Below are positions 49,393 through 59,332 of a stretch of DNA of 64,000 nt, one piece after another. The notes under the pieces were generated by a model. That model saw only the letters and a list, made by a program, of their open reading frames with translations, did not search any database and was not told the origin of the DNA. This DNA comes from an uncultured Naasia sp. (GTDB taxonomy: Bacteria; Actinomycetota; Actinomycetes; Actinomycetales; Microbacteriaceae): the NCBI GenBank assembly GCA_913778905.1, contig CAJYYA010000008.1, positions 186,001-250,000 on the forward strand, written 5' to 3'. The first letter of the stretch is position 1. Each line of letters begins with the position of its first letter. A program made the translations under genes and the position numbers.

Positions 49393-52300
49393 ATGGGCTC
49401 TTCCCCCCTGTCGCGCCCTGCCCGCGCGATCTCCATCCTGACGGCTGCGGCCGTGGCCGTCGCCGGCTTCTTCGTGGCGGCGCCGGCCGCGTTCGCGGAC
49501 ACCTCCCCGGCAGTCCCGAACGATCCCGCCAATCCGGCCACCGTGACCGCGGATCCGCTGCCGACCGTCCAGATCGACGGCATCGTCTGGGGTCAGGCGA
49601 TCGTCGGCAACACGGTCTACGCCGTGGGCAAGTTCGGCACCGCGCGTCCCGCGGGCTCGGCGGCCGGCGTGAACACCACACCCCGCAACAACATGCTCGC
49701 CTACAACATCGAGACGGGGAACCTGGTCACCTCGTTCAACCCCGATGTGAACGGGCAGATCCTCGGCATCTCGGCGTCGCCCGACGGCAAGCGCCTCTAC
49801 ATCGTGGGTGACTTCAACAAGGTGGGCGGAGTCTCCTACTGGGGAGTCGCCGCGATCGACACCGCCACAGGTAAGGCCATCCCGTCCTTCAAGCCCACGC
49901 CGAGCAGCCAGGTGCGCACGGTCGTCGCGACCAACGACACCGTCTACCTCGGCGGCACCTTCACGGGTATGAACAGCAAGCCGCGGAAGTACGCGGCCGC
50001 GCTGAATGCGAGTGACGGTTCGCTCACCGGTCTCGTCGCCGACACGGATGCGGTCGTCGATTCGATCGCCCTGACGAACAACGGCAAGCTCGTCCTGGGT
50101 GGTCGGTTCACGACCATCAACGGGGTGGGGAACATCGGCATGGGAGCCGTGGACACCGCCTCCGGGGCCGTCTTGGCGTGGAACGTCAACAAGACCGTGA
50201 CGAACTCCGGCAAGGGGTCGTCCATCACGAGCCTCTACGCAGTCGGCGACCGGGTGTACGGCACCGGATACGACTTCTACGGAACCGGCAACCTGGAGGG
50301 CACGTTCGCCGCCAACACCACCTCGGGAGACATCGACTGGATCGAGAACTGCCGCGGTGACAGCTACGGCGTATGGGCGAACGACAAGGTCACCTACATC
50401 GCCGGTCACCCGCATGACTGCTCCTACATCGGCGGCTTCCCCGACACCTCGAACCCCCGCGCCCACTGGAACAGCATCGCGTTCTCCCACGTGGCTACCC
50501 ACCCGATCGATCACGACGGCATGGGCATGAACATCGCGGGCATTCAGGCCCCCAACCTTCTCGACTGGTTCCCCACGTGGGGCACGGCCAATGTGTCCGG
50601 GGCCAGCCAGGCGACCTGGACCGTGACCGGCAACGACCGCTATGTGGTCTACGGCGGAGAGTTCCCCTGGGTCCAGGGTGTGCAGCAGCAGGGCCTCGTT
50701 CGCTTCGCGGTTCCCTCGATCGCGCCCAAGAAGGTCGCACCCAACGTCAACACCGACCTCGTCCCGAACGCCGTCTCCTTCGCGGCCGGCGAGGCCCGCA
50801 TCACCTGGTTGCAGACCTTCGACCGGGACAACGGCAACCTGACCTACAAGCTGGTCCGCGACGGCAACACCGCGAACCCGGTCTATCAGGAGACCGCGCA
50901 CTCCACCTTCTGGAACCGCAAGCAGATGGGCTTCGTCGACAAGGGACTCGCGCCGGGAAGCACTCACAGCTACCGGCTCTACGTCACCGATCCGGACGGC
51001 AACAGCATCAGTCGACTGGGTAACACCGTGACCGTCGCCGCGACGTCCGACTCGACTCCGTACTCCGACTCGGTCAAGGCCGATGCGCCCAGCATCTTCT
51101 ACCCGCTCGGCGAGGGCTCGGGCACGACCGTCTACGACCACGCCGGCTTCAACGACGGAACGGCGCAGACCGGTGTGACCCGTGGTGCTCAGGGCGTGAC
51201 GTCGGGCTCGACCGCGACGACGTTCTCGGGTACCGACTCCGGCACCGTCGCGACGAACTCCCTCGTCGACGGCCCGCAGACGTTCAGCCTCGAGGCCTGG
51301 TTCAAGACGACCTCCACCAAGGGTGGAAAGATCGTCAGCTTCGGAAGCTCGAAGACCGGTAACTCGGGCAGCTACGACCGCCAGGTCATGATGTCCGACG
51401 ATGGTCGCCTGACGTTCGGCGTCTACCCGAACGAGGTTCGAACGGTCCAGAGCGGCACCGGCTACAACGACGGCCAGTGGCACCACGTGGTCGCGTCCCT
51501 GGGCAGCAACGGCATGCGCCTCTACGTCGACGACTCGCTCGTGGACTCGCGCACCGACACCACCAGTGCTCAGAGCTACCAGGGCTACTGGCGCATCGGC
51601 GGCGACAACTACGGCGGATGGCCGAACTCGGGCTCGAGCTGGTACTTCAACGGAGACATCGCGAACGTCGCGGTCTACAGCACGCCGCTGACGCTCAAGC
51701 AGGTCGACGCTCACTGGACGGCGGCAGGGCGCACCAGCACCATCCCCGCCCCGCCCTCCGACGCCTACGGCGCAGCAGTGGTCGGCGCCGACCCCGACCT
51801 GTACTGGCGTTTCGATGGAGCCACGAAGGGCTACATCACCGACAGCGGTAGCGCGGGCCGATCCGGGCGCATCGAGGACGGACTCACCTTCGGTGGCGGC
51901 GCGGCGGGCGTGCCCGGCCAGTCCGGAATCTTCAACGGCGGTCGCGTCATCGCCGAGAAGCCGATGACTAACCCCACTCGGTTCACATCGGAGATCTGGT
52001 TCAAGACCACCACGCAACAGGGTGGCGTACTGATCGGCTTCGGCAGCGTGCCGGACGGCTACAGCTGGCAGAACGATCGCAAGATCTACATGCTCGGCGA
52101 CGGCCGACTGGAGTTCGGCACCTACCCCGGTTTCCAGAGCTTCACCACGTCCGACAAGGCCTACAACGACGGCCAGTGGCACCTCGCCGCTGCCTCGCTC
52201 GGCCAGGACAGCACCAAGCTCTACGTGGATGGCGAACTGGTCGCCTCGAACTCGCAGCAGGGTGCCGAGAACTACACCGGCTACTGGCGTGTGGGCGGCG

Positions 52301-54738
52301 ACAACCCGTGGCGCGCGCCGCAGGGCGACTTCCACGGCCAGCTCGACGAAGCCGCCGTCTACTCGACGGTTCTGAGCCCCGAGACGATCAAGTCGCACTT
52401 CGACACGGGCAAGACCGGTGTGGCGCCCAACCAGGCCCCGACGGCCTCGTTCACCTCGACTCCGGTGAACCTGGACGCTTCCTTCGATGCGTCGAAGTCG
52501 GCGGATGCGGACGGCACCATCGCGTCCTACGCCTGGGACTTCGGTGACGGGCAGACCGGCACCGGCGTGACGCCGACCCACACCTACGCGACGCCCGGCA
52601 CCTACACGGTCACCCTGACGGTGACGGACGACAAGGGCGCCACCGGCACCGCGCAGGCTCAGGTCACCGCCACTGAGAAGCCCAACGCGGCACCCACCGC
52701 CGCGATCTCGAGCACGACCACCTACCTGGCGGCTTCCTTCGACGGAACCGGATCGAAGGACAGTGACGGCTCCGTCGCGTCCTACGCCTGGGACTTCGGC
52801 GACGGGCAGACCGGCACCGGATCCAAGGTCGATCACACCTACGGCACGGGCGGCACCTACACCGTCACGCTCACGGTGACCGACGACCGCGGCGCGACCG
52901 GGACCACGACCAAGTCCGTCACCGTTGCCCCGAAGCCGAACGCGCTGCCGACGGCGGCCTTCACCACCCAGGTGAACGGTCTCGACGTCGCGGTCGACGG
53001 CTCCGGCTCGTCCGACATCGACGGTTCGATCAGCGCCTACGCCTGGGATTTCGGTGACGGATCGGTCGCCACGGGCGCCCAGAAGTCGCACACCTACTCG
53101 GCCGGCGGCACCTACACCGTGACGCTCTCGGTGACCGACGACCGCGGCGCGACCGCGACGAAGACCGCGAGCGTGACGGTCCAGGGTGCGGTCCCGACGA
53201 ACACCATCGCCAAGGACGCCTTCGAGCGCACCGTCAGCGGCGGCTGGGGAACGGCTGACACAGGCGGCGCCTGGAGCGTCACGGGCGGGTCGACCTCGAT
53301 CGTCCAGGTGACCAACGGCACCGGCCGCGTGAACCTCGCCCCTGGATCGACCCGCAACCTGCTGCTCAACTCGACGCAGGTCACGGACGCGGACACGACG
53401 TTCGACTTCGCTCTGGACAAGGTGCCCACCGGCACCGGCTCCTACACGGGTGTCGTCGCTCGTCAGGCCGGAAGCGACCTGTACATCGCCTCCGTCTGGG
53501 TCAAGCCCAACGGCACGGTGTGGGCGGTGCTCAAGCAGAACAGCACGTTGCTGCGCAACGTCCAGATCCCCGGACTCACCTACACGGCCGGCACCAAGCT
53601 GACCGCCCGTGTTCAGGTCAGTGGATCCTCACCGACCACGCTCTCGATGAAGGTCTGGCCCACGGGAACGACCGAACCGGGAGCCTGGCAGGCGACCGCT
53701 ACGGATAGCTTCGGCACGCTGCAGGGCAAGGGAATCATGGGCCTCCAGATGTCGCTCGGCTCGAGCGCCACCACGGGCGACCCCGTGTCCGTCGACAACC
53801 TGCAGGTCGTCGCCGCGCAGCAGACGCCGCCTCCCGTGGTCAACCAGGCGCCGACGGCGGGGATCTCCTCGTCGACGAGCAACCTGACGGCCAGCCTCGA
53901 CGGCTCCTCCTCCAAGGACTCGGACGGCCAGATCGCGTCCTACGCCTGGGACTTCGGCGACGGCACCACCGGCACCGGAGCAACCGCGCAGCACACCTAC
54001 GGTCAGGCCGGCACCTACACGGTCACGTTGACCGTCACGGACGACAAGGGAGCCACCGGCACCGCGACGGGCAGCGTCACCGTGACGGCCCCTGTCACCC
54101 CGCCGCCCGCCTCGGACGTCCTCGCTGCCGACACCTTCACCCGCACCGCGGCGAACGGGTGGGGCTCGGCAGACACCGGGGGAGCCTGGACGATCACGGG
54201 CGGCAACGCCTCGATCCTGTCGGTCAACGGCAGCGCCGCTCGTGCGGCGCTCGCCGCGGGCTCGACCCGTCTCGGGCTGCTGTCCTCGGTCTCGAGCTCG
54301 GCCACCGACTCGAAGGCGACCTTCGCGCTCGATGCGGTGCCCACCGGCGGCGGGCTCTATGCGGGTCTCGTCGGCCGCCAGGTCGGCAGCGCGAACTACG
54401 CGGCCCAGGTCTGGGTCCGGGCGAACGGCGCGGCCTACCTGGTCATCACTCAGAGCGGCACGGTCCTGAGCTCCACCCCGATCAGCGGCCTCACCTACTC
54501 GGCGGGGACCCGCCTCGTGGTGCGGATGCAGACCGTCGGCACCTCGCCGACGACCATCTCCGCCAAGGTGTGGGTCGAGGGCACCGCCGAGCCGTCCAGC
54601 TGGACCTCGACGGTGACGGACTCGACCAGCGCGCTGCAGGCGCCCGGCTCCGTCGGGATCCTGAGCTCGCTGTCGGGATCCGCAACGGCGGCCGATCCGA
54701 TCACCATCGACGACTACACGGTGACGCCGGTCAAGTGA
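49393..54738 (+). CDS. Giant secreted beta-propeller/LamG/PKD protein
   Basis: 1781 residues. Signal peptide to about residue 36 (AAAVAVAGFFVAAPAAFADT). Residues 50-440 are beta-propeller-like repeats (LYIVGDFNKVGG, VYLGGTFTGMN, LVLGGRFTTING). A fibronectin-type region follows (450-550), then two LamG/concanavalin-like domains (about 555-780 and 792-1006, each with YNDGQWH and YQGYWRIGGDN-like motifs), three PKD domains (1013-1264, each with SYAWDFGDG or AYAWDFGDG), a jelly-roll-like module (1271-1475), a fourth PKD (1483-1570) and a second copy of that module (1573-1781). No sorting signal or C-terminal helix, so it is released or held by carbohydrate binding. Probably matrix or adhesion. 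Confidence 0.88.
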   Translation: MGSSPLSRPARAISILTAAAVAVAGFFVAAPAAFADTSPAVPNDPANPATVTADPLPTVQIDGIVWGQAIVGNTVYAVGKFGTARPAGSAAGVNTTPRNNMLAYNIETGNLVTSFNPDVNGQILGISASPDGKRLYIVGDFNKVGGVSYWGVAAIDTATGKAIPSFKPTPSSQVRTVVATNDTVYLGGTFTGMNSKPRKYAAALNASDGSLTGLVADTDAVVDSIALTNNGKLVLGGRFTTINGVGNIGMGAVDTASGAVLAWNVNKTVTNSGKGSSITSLYAVGDRVYGTGYDFYGTGNLEGTFAANTTSGDIDWIENCRGDSYGVWANDKVTYIAGHPHDCSYIGGFPDTSNPRAHWNSIAFSHVATHPIDHDGMGMNIAGIQAPNLLDWFPTWGTANVSGASQATWTVTGNDRYVVYGGEFPWVQGVQQQGLVRFAVPSIAPKKVAPNVNTDLVPNAVSFAAGEARITWLQTFDRDNGNLTYKLVRDGNTANPVYQETAHSTFWNRKQMGFVDKGLAPGSTHSYRLYVTDPDGNSISRLGNTVTVAATSDSTPYSDSVKADAPSIFYPLGEGSGTTVYDHAGFNDGTAQTGVTRGAQGVTSGSTATTFSGTDSGTVATNSLVDGPQTFSLEAWFKTTSTKGGKIVSFGSSKTGNSGSYDRQVMMSDDGRLTFGVYPNEVRTVQSGTGYNDGQWHHVVASLGSNGMRLYVDDSLVDSRTDTTSAQSYQGYWRIGGDNYGGWPNSGSSWYFNGDIANVAVYSTPLTLKQVDAHWTAAGRTSTIPAPPSDAYGAAVVGADPDLYWRFDGATKGYITDSGSAGRSGRIEDGLTFGGGAAGVPGQSGIFNGGRVIAEKPMTNPTRFTSEIWFKTTTQQGGVLIGFGSVPDGYSWQNDRKIYMLGDGRLEFGTYPGFQSFTTSDKAYNDGQWHLAAASLGQDSTKLYVDGELVASNSQQGAENYTGYWRVGGDNPWRAPQGDFHGQLDEAAVYSTVLSPETIKSHFDTGKTGVAPNQAPTASFTSTPVNLDASFDASKSADADGTIASYAWDFGDGQTGTGVTPTHTYATPGTYTVTLTVTDDKGATGTAQAQVTATEKPNAAPTAAISSTTTYLAASFDGTGSKDSDGSVASYAWDFGDGQTGTGSKVDHTYGTGGTYTVTLTVTDDRGATGTTTKSVTVAPKPNALPTAAFTTQVNGLDVAVDGSGSSDIDGSISAYAWDFGDGSVATGAQKSHTYSAGGTYTVTLSVTDDRGATATKTASVTVQGAVPTNTIAKDAFERTVSGGWGTADTGGAWSVTGGSTSIVQVTNGTGRVNLAPGSTRNLLLNSTQVTDADTTFDFALDKVPTGTGSYTGVVARQAGSDLYIASVWVKPNGTVWAVLKQNSTLLRNVQIPGLTYTAGTKLTARVQVSGSSPTTLSMKVWPTGTTEPGAWQATATDSFGTLQGKGIMGLQMSLGSSATTGDPVSVDNLQVVAAQQTPPPVVNQAPTAGISSSTSNLTASLDGSSSKDSDGQIASYAWDFGDGTTGTGATAQHTYGQAGTYTVTLTVTDDKGATGTATGSVTVTAPVTPPPASDVLAADTFTRTAANGWGSADTGGAWTITGGNASILSVNGSAARAALAAGSTRLGLLSSVSSSATDSKATFALDAVPTGGGLYAGLVGRQVGSANYAAQVWVRANGAAYLVITQSGTVLSSTPISGLTYSAGTRLVVRMQTVGTSPTTISAKVWVEGTAEPSSWTSTVTDSTSALQAPGSVGILSSLSGSATAADPITIDDYTVTPVK

Positions 54739-54748
54739 GACGGTGAAC

Positions 54749-54788
54749 ACGACGAGGGCCCCGACCAACAGGTCGGGGCCCTCGTCGT
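54749..54788. terminator. Bidirectional terminator after the giant exoprotein
   Basis: ACGACGAGGGCCCCGACC and GGTCGGGGCCCTCGTCGT form a perfect 18-base stem with an AACA loop, ten bases past the stop codon, between convergent genes. Confidence 0.92.
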
Positions 54789-54832
54789 TTCGCAGCTGTC
54801 GGCCCAGCGGTGCGACCCGTCGAGTCCACCTG

Positions 54833-55492
54833 TCAGGGCGTGAAGACCACGAGCCCGGAATCCGGCGAGAGACCGACGGTGACGGTCACCGTTGCCCCCT
54901 CGGGAATGCTGAACAGGTAGGTGCCGGTGGCGGACTCACCCGCCGCGACGGATCCGCTGAAGCCCGTCCCCTCATCGATGGGGGAGGCGGGGGCGAAGTC
55001 CTGACCCGTGTACGCGCGCACGGACACGGTCGAGAGGTCGAGGTCGGCGCCGCCGGCGGGATTCGCGACCCGGACCACGACGCGGGCGGCGGGTCCGGCT
55101 GTCTCACCCGCGCGGGTTCCCGACGCCTGCTCGACGGAGACGCTCTCGATCGAGACGGTGGCGCCCGCGACGGTCGCGGGCTCCGAGACGGGCACCTCGG
55201 CTACGACGGGGAGCCCGAAGCGCTCGTCGGGAGTGGTCGTCGTCGCACTCGGAGCCGGGGTCGACGAGGCCGAAGCGGAAGCGGAAGGTACCGCGGACGG
55301 GGAAGCCGACGTCGACGCGGAAGGAGCGGCGCTCGGATCGGTGGGAGCCGGGCCGCCGGCCGCGACCGATACGACCAGGGCCGCGATCACTCCGAGGACG
55401 ACCACTCCTCCGACGATCGACCCGATGATCACGGCTCGATTCCGGGCGGGCGCCGGGCCCTCGGGGGAACGGGTGGGGTCGTTGTCGGTCAT
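54833..55492 (-). CDS. Membrane-anchored DUF4352-like protein
   Basis: 219 residues. A short Pro-rich cytoplasmic N-terminus, one helix (AVIIGSIVGGVVVLGVIAAL), a Ser/Ala/Pro linker (about 50-85), then an external beta-sandwich (SEPATVAGATVSIESVSVEQ, ARVVVRVANPAGGADLDLST, VGLSPDSGLVVFTP) resembling DUF4352-type Ig folds. Function unknown. Single gene, opposite to the operon B genes. Confidence 0.75.
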   Translation of the reverse strand: MTDNDPTRSPEGPAPARNRAVIIGSIVGGVVVLGVIAALVVSVAAGGPAPTDPSAAPSASTSASPSAVPSASASASSTPAPSATTTTPDERFGLPVVAEVPVSEPATVAGATVSIESVSVEQASGTRAGETAGPAARVVVRVANPAGGADLDLSTVSVRAYTGQDFAPASPIDEGTGFSGSVAAGESATGTYLFSIPEGATVTVTVGLSPDSGLVVFTP

Positions 55493-55598
55493 GCCTGTCG
55501 CCTCCGCGGACTCGTCGCGTGCGCGGGGCGCGTACGCGACGCCATCCTAGTTTCGCGAGCGGACGCGTCGGGGCATCGACGCCCGTGCCTCCCCTATT

Positions 55599-55633
55599 GG
55601 GGGGATCGGGGCCGGCAGCGGTCCGGGTAGCGT
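55599..55633 (+). promoter_or_regulatory. G-run/N23/TAGCGT promoter module of polysaccharide operon B
   Basis: GGGGGG at 55599-55604, 23 bases, TAGCGT at 55628-55633, about 90 bases before the pyruvyl transferase ATG. Confidence 0.55.
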
Positions 55634-55721
55634 GGAAGGACCCACCCCATTGATGCCGGCCCTCCCCGCGCCGGTTCGCGCGGTACCCGCCGCGCCGCAC
55701 CCGAAACTGGTGACCTCCGCC

Positions 55722-56816
55722 ATGCGCGTTCTCATCCTCTGGGCAGACGATGCCTCCCCGAACCTGGGCGTTCGTGCCCTCGGGCGTGGCTCCGCCGAGC
55801 TCGTCCGCCGAATCGATCCCGATGCGGAGATCGTGTTCCTCAACTATGGGCACCGTCCGCAGGAGGTGCCGATCGGGAGTGTCCGTTCGCTGCTGCGCGA
55901 GCGGGTGACGGGCCGCTTCGGGATGATGAAGTGGTTCGCCGGCTTCGATCTGGCGGTGGACACCCGCTCGGGCGACAGCTTCGCCGACATCTACGGCGTG
56001 GACCGCCTGGCGGTCATGTCGACCGTCGCCGAGTTCGTCACGCAGGCCGGTGTGCCCGTCGTTCTGGGACCGCAGACGGTGGGGCCCTTCGACACCCGTC
56101 GCGGACGTGCCATCGCGCGGCACTCGATCCGTCGTGCGGCGTCCGTCATGGTGCGTGACTCGATCAGCTCGCGCTACCTCGACTCGGTCCGCATGCCCGC
56201 CGACGTCGACACGACCGACGTGGTGTTCGCTCTACCCGTGCCGACGGTCGCGAAGACCCGCGACGTGGTCTTCAACGTGTCGGGTCTGCTCTGGCAGGAG
56301 AACCCGCATGTGGATGCTGCGGCTTACCGCGACACCGTCCGGTCGCTGTATCGCCGCCTCACCGACGAGGGCCGCCGGGTGACGCTGCTCGAGCACGTCC
56401 TCGACTCGAAGAACTCGGGTGACAACGACGCCGTGGCCGCGCGGGCCCTCCGCGAGGAGATCGGGGCGACCCTCGAGGTCGTCACGCCCGCCGGGCTCGA
56501 CGAGGTCCGCGACACGGTGGCCTCCGCGCGCGTCGTGATCGGATCGCGTATGCACGCCTGCCTCAATGCTCTGTCAACCGGCACCCCGGCGATCCCGCTC
56601 GCCTACTCGCGCAAGTTCGCCCCGCTGCTGGGGGATCTCGGGTGGGAGCACACGCTCGATCTGCGCACGGATGCGGATCTGGTCGACAAGACGATGGCAA
56701 TGGTCGCGCCCGACTCGGTCGAGCGCCTCACGGTCGAGGCTCGTGCGGTGGCGACGCGAGCCCGCGCCAGGCTCGGCATCGCCGAGGACGCACTCCGCGA
56801 TCTCGTCGTCGCATGA
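55722..56816 (+). CDS. Polysaccharide pyruvyl transferase family protein
   Basis: 364 residues from ATG 55722; an in-frame start near 55632 would add a 30-residue Pro/Ala stretch without homology. MRVLILWADDASPNLGVRAL, GPQTVGPFDTRRGRAIARHS, ASVMVRDSISSRYLDSV and VIGSRMHACLNALSTGTPAI are the segments of the WcaK/PssM/CsaB fold. Transfers ketal pyruvate from phosphoenolpyruvate to a sugar, giving the polymer a negative charge. First gene of operon B; its stop overlaps the acyltransferase ATG. Confidence 0.9.
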   Translation: MRVLILWADDASPNLGVRALGRGSAELVRRIDPDAEIVFLNYGHRPQEVPIGSVRSLLRERVTGRFGMMKWFAGFDLAVDTRSGDSFADIYGVDRLAVMSTVAEFVTQAGVPVVLGPQTVGPFDTRRGRAIARHSIRRAASVMVRDSISSRYLDSVRMPADVDTTDVVFALPVPTVAKTRDVVFNVSGLLWQENPHVDAAAYRDTVRSLYRRLTDEGRRVTLLEHVLDSKNSGDNDAVAARALREEIGATLEVVTPAGLDEVRDTVASARVVIGSRMHACLNALSTGTPAIPLAYSRKFAPLLGDLGWEHTLDLRTDADLVDKTMAMVAPDSVERLTVEARAVATRARARLGIAEDALRDLVVA

Positions 56817-57916
56817 CGGCTCTCTTCACCCCGACGGATCCGGCGTCGGGCGGCTCCGCCGTGCGTCCGGACGGACGCCTGGAGTGGATGGATCTGCTGC
56901 GTGGGATCGCCGTCGCGCTCGTCATCGTCTGGCATTCGGCCGCCATCCTGATGCTGTTCGACCTTACGGTGCCGACGTGGCTCGTCGATGCCAACGACGT
57001 CTTCGCGCCCTATCGGATGCCCACTCTGATGGTGCTGTCCGGCATGCTGCTCAACCGTTCGTTGGCGAAGCCGGTCCGGGTCTACGGCTGGGGCAAGGTC
57101 GCGAATCTGGTGTGGCCGTGGCTTCTCTGGACGGTGGTCAACTGGCTCGTCCTCCAGTACGAGGAGCCTTTATGGGACAGAACCGTCTGGGCGAAGAGCT
57201 ACCTCTGGTTCCTCTACTACCTCGTGATCCTCTACGCTCTGGCTCCGCTCGTCCGACGGGTTCCCGCCTGGGCGCTCGTGGCCCTGCCGTGGGCCGCTAC
57301 GCTCGCCGCCCCCACGATGGATGCGCAGAGATTCCTGTTCCTCGCGGGCTTCTTCTTCCTCGGCCGTATGGCCGATGAGCATCGTGACGTCGTCGAGCGG
57401 ATCACCTCGAGTCGGCGTGCTTGGTGGGCCCTGCCGATCGCGGTCGCGTTCAGTGTCGCTTTCGCCCTGTGGGGCCCGTGGCGGTACGAGGGCGCGCTCG
57501 CGATCTTCTCCGTGCTCGGCATCGTCACTCTCATCCGGATCGCCCGCATGCCCGCCATCTCCGAACGCGCCAGGGCATTGCGATGGATCGGCCGGAACTC
57601 GGTGGTGTTCTACGTGTCGCACTTCCCTGTCATCGTGGCGGTCGTCACGTTCTCCGGTGTCGTCGGCCTGCCGGTCGGCGCGACTATTCCACTCGGTTTC
57701 GCCGCCGCCGTACTCATCGGCGGGATGCTCGCCGCCGGTCGCCGATTCCGCCCGATCGCTCTGCTGTTCGCGCTCCCGGTGCGCAGCGAGAAGCGCGACT
57801 CGACGGGCCGACTCGATCGGATGGTCTCCGCAGCCTCCGGCTCGCTTATCGGCCGATGGGCAATCCCGGCCGCCGGGATGATCGCCCTGGGGGTTGTGGC
57901 GGTGAGACTCACCTGA
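56813..57916 (+). CDS. Acyltransferase 3 family membrane protein
   Basis: 367 residues from ATG 56813 (ATGA overlap). WMDLLRGIAVALVIVWHSAA is the first-helix motif with the conserved His, and about ten helices follow with PTLMVLSGMLLNRSLAK. Members transfer acetyl or succinyl groups to exported polysaccharides. Together with the pyruvyl transferase it would modify polymer B. An upstream in-frame extension lies inside the previous gene and is rejected. Confidence 0.9.
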   Translation: MTALFTPTDPASGGSAVRPDGRLEWMDLLRGIAVALVIVWHSAAILMLFDLTVPTWLVDANDVFAPYRMPTLMVLSGMLLNRSLAKPVRVYGWGKVANLVWPWLLWTVVNWLVLQYEEPLWDRTVWAKSYLWFLYYLVILYALAPLVRRVPAWALVALPWAATLAAPTMDAQRFLFLAGFFFLGRMADEHRDVVERITSSRRAWWALPIAVAFSVAFALWGPWRYEGALAIFSVLGIVTLIRIARMPAISERARALRWIGRNSVVFYVSHFPVIVAVVTFSGVVGLPVGATIPLGFAAAVLIGGMLAAGRRFRPIALLFALPVRSEKRDSTGRLDRMVSAASGSLIGRWAIPAAGMIALGVVAVRLT

Positions 57917-57932
57917 CCCGGTGACCCTTACT

Positions 57933-57967
57933 GGGGGGTTCGCGTCTGCGAACATCCCGTTTAGCCT
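57933..57967 (+). promoter_or_regulatory. G-run/N23/TAGCCT promoter module inside operon B
   Basis: GGGGGG at 57933-57938, 23 bases, TAGCCT at 57962-57967, in the 162-base gap before the FrhB-like gene, so the second half of operon B can be transcribed separately. Confidence 0.55.
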
Positions 57968-58078
57968 CGAAGGAAGCGGCGAGCTCTCGCTGTCGCCACC
58001 CCACCCGAACACCGCCGACTCTGACAGCCACCCCCTGTCGAAGGAGTCCGGCGGATCATCCGACCCGAACGGATAGGC

Positions 58079-59332
58079 ATGCCCGCGCTCCCGACGCGGC
58101 TCGAACAGGAGTCGCGCACGCCCCTCGACGCCGCCATCGCGGACGTCGTCGCGGCCGGCAACTGCAGCGGCTGCGGCTTCTGCGTCGCCCTCGACGGGGG
58201 GATCGAGATGCGGTCGGATGCGGCCGGCTTCGCCCGTCCCGTCCGCGTCGCACTGTCGACTCGCGACGAGGTGGAGCAGCAGGCCGCACGTCGCCGTTTC
58301 GATGCGGCGTGCCCCGGCCGGGTGCTGCGCGCGCAGACCCCTACGGGGGCGCGACGCCACCCCACCATGGGCCCTGTCGTGCAGGCGTGGGCGGCGTGGG
58401 CCGCCGACGAGGAGATCCGCCATCGCGGTAGCAGCGGGGGAGCGCTCAGCGCCCTGTCTGCGTGGCTCGTGGAGACCGGGCAGGTCAGCCGTATCATCGG
58501 CGCCCGTCCCGATTCGGGGGACCCGCGCCGTACTGTGTCGGTCTCCGTCCGCTCCCGCGCCGACGTGCTCGAGTCGGCCGGTTCCCGATACGCGCCTGTC
58601 GCGACCCTCGCCAACCCGGAGCTGGGTTCGGACGATGCCGGTCTGGCCGTCATCGCCAAGCCCTGCGAGATCTCGGCTCTCCGTGCCGATCGAGGCGCGG
58701 ACGCGCCCCTGCTGCTCAGCTTCTTCTGCGCCGGCACTCCCAGCCAGCGCGCTACGAACCGCCTGGTCGAAGATCTCGGCGCCGCCACTCCCGACGACCT
58801 GTCCGCGATGTGGTACCGCGGGCGTGGATGGCCGGGCCGTTTCACCGCCGTCAGCAACGACGGCAGCATGGTGAGCGCCACCTACGACGACTCCTGGGGC
58901 GCCCACCTCGGTCGCGACCTGCAGTGGCGCTGCAAGATCTGCCCCGACGGTGTCGGCGAAAGCGCGGACATCACCGCAGCCGACTACTGGGCCGCAGACG
59001 AGAACGGGTACCCCGTCTTCGCGGAAGGCGATGGCGTGAGCGCTCTGATCGCCCGCACCTCACGCGGCGCGGAAGTGGTGGCTCGCGCCATCGCGGCAGG
59101 CGTCCTCGTCGCCGAGCCGCTCGACGTGGACGACCTCGCCCGCATCCAACCGCTTCAGCGCGACCGCCGCGAGACCCTCCTCGGTCGCACCCTTGGGCAG
59201 CGCGCGGCCGGCGTCCGTCCGCCCCGCTACCGCGGCTTCGGCCTCGCGCGCCTCGCGCTTGCCCGCTGGCGTGATGTGATCGGCACGGCGCGCGGTACCT
59301 TCTCCCGCGTCCGTGGCGGAGCGATCCGATGA
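58079..59332 (+). CDS. FrhB/FdhB-like (coenzyme F420 hydrogenase beta-type) protein
   Basis: 417 residues. N-terminal NCSGCGFCVAL and AACPGR form a ferredoxin-like Cys cluster; a second Cys pair is in CKICPDGVGESADITAADYW, and SSGGALSALSAWLVETGQV is the conserved FrhB N-terminal helix. Proteins of this family recur in exopolysaccharide clusters next to pyruvyl transferases and flippases, where their exact reaction is unsettled. Its stop overlaps the flippase ATG. Confidence 0.85.
   Translation: MPALPTRLEQESRTPLDAAIADVVAAGNCSGCGFCVALDGGIEMRSDAAGFARPVRVALSTRDEVEQQAARRRFDAACPGRVLRAQTPTGARRHPTMGPVVQAWAAWAADEEIRHRGSSGGALSALSAWLVETGQVSRIIGARPDSGDPRRTVSVSVRSRADVLESAGSRYAPVATLANPELGSDDAGLAVIAKPCEISALRADRGADAPLLLSFFCAGTPSQRATNRLVEDLGAATPDDLSAMWYRGRGWPGRFTAVSNDGSMVSATYDDSWGAHLGRDLQWRCKICPDGVGESADITAADYWAADENGYPVFAEGDGVSALIARTSRGAEVVARAIAAGVLVAEPLDVDDLARIQPLQRDRRETLLGRTLGQRAAGVRPPRYRGFGLARLALARWRDVIGTARGTFSRVRGGAIR

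Noticed and set aside
49333-53091. Long open frame (1252 codons) on the minus strand under the giant exoprotein
   Set aside because: It is the mirror of a GC-rich, strongly biased coding frame on the other strand; its composition (Gly/Val/Arg-rich) is not protein-like and it has no signal peptide or domain.
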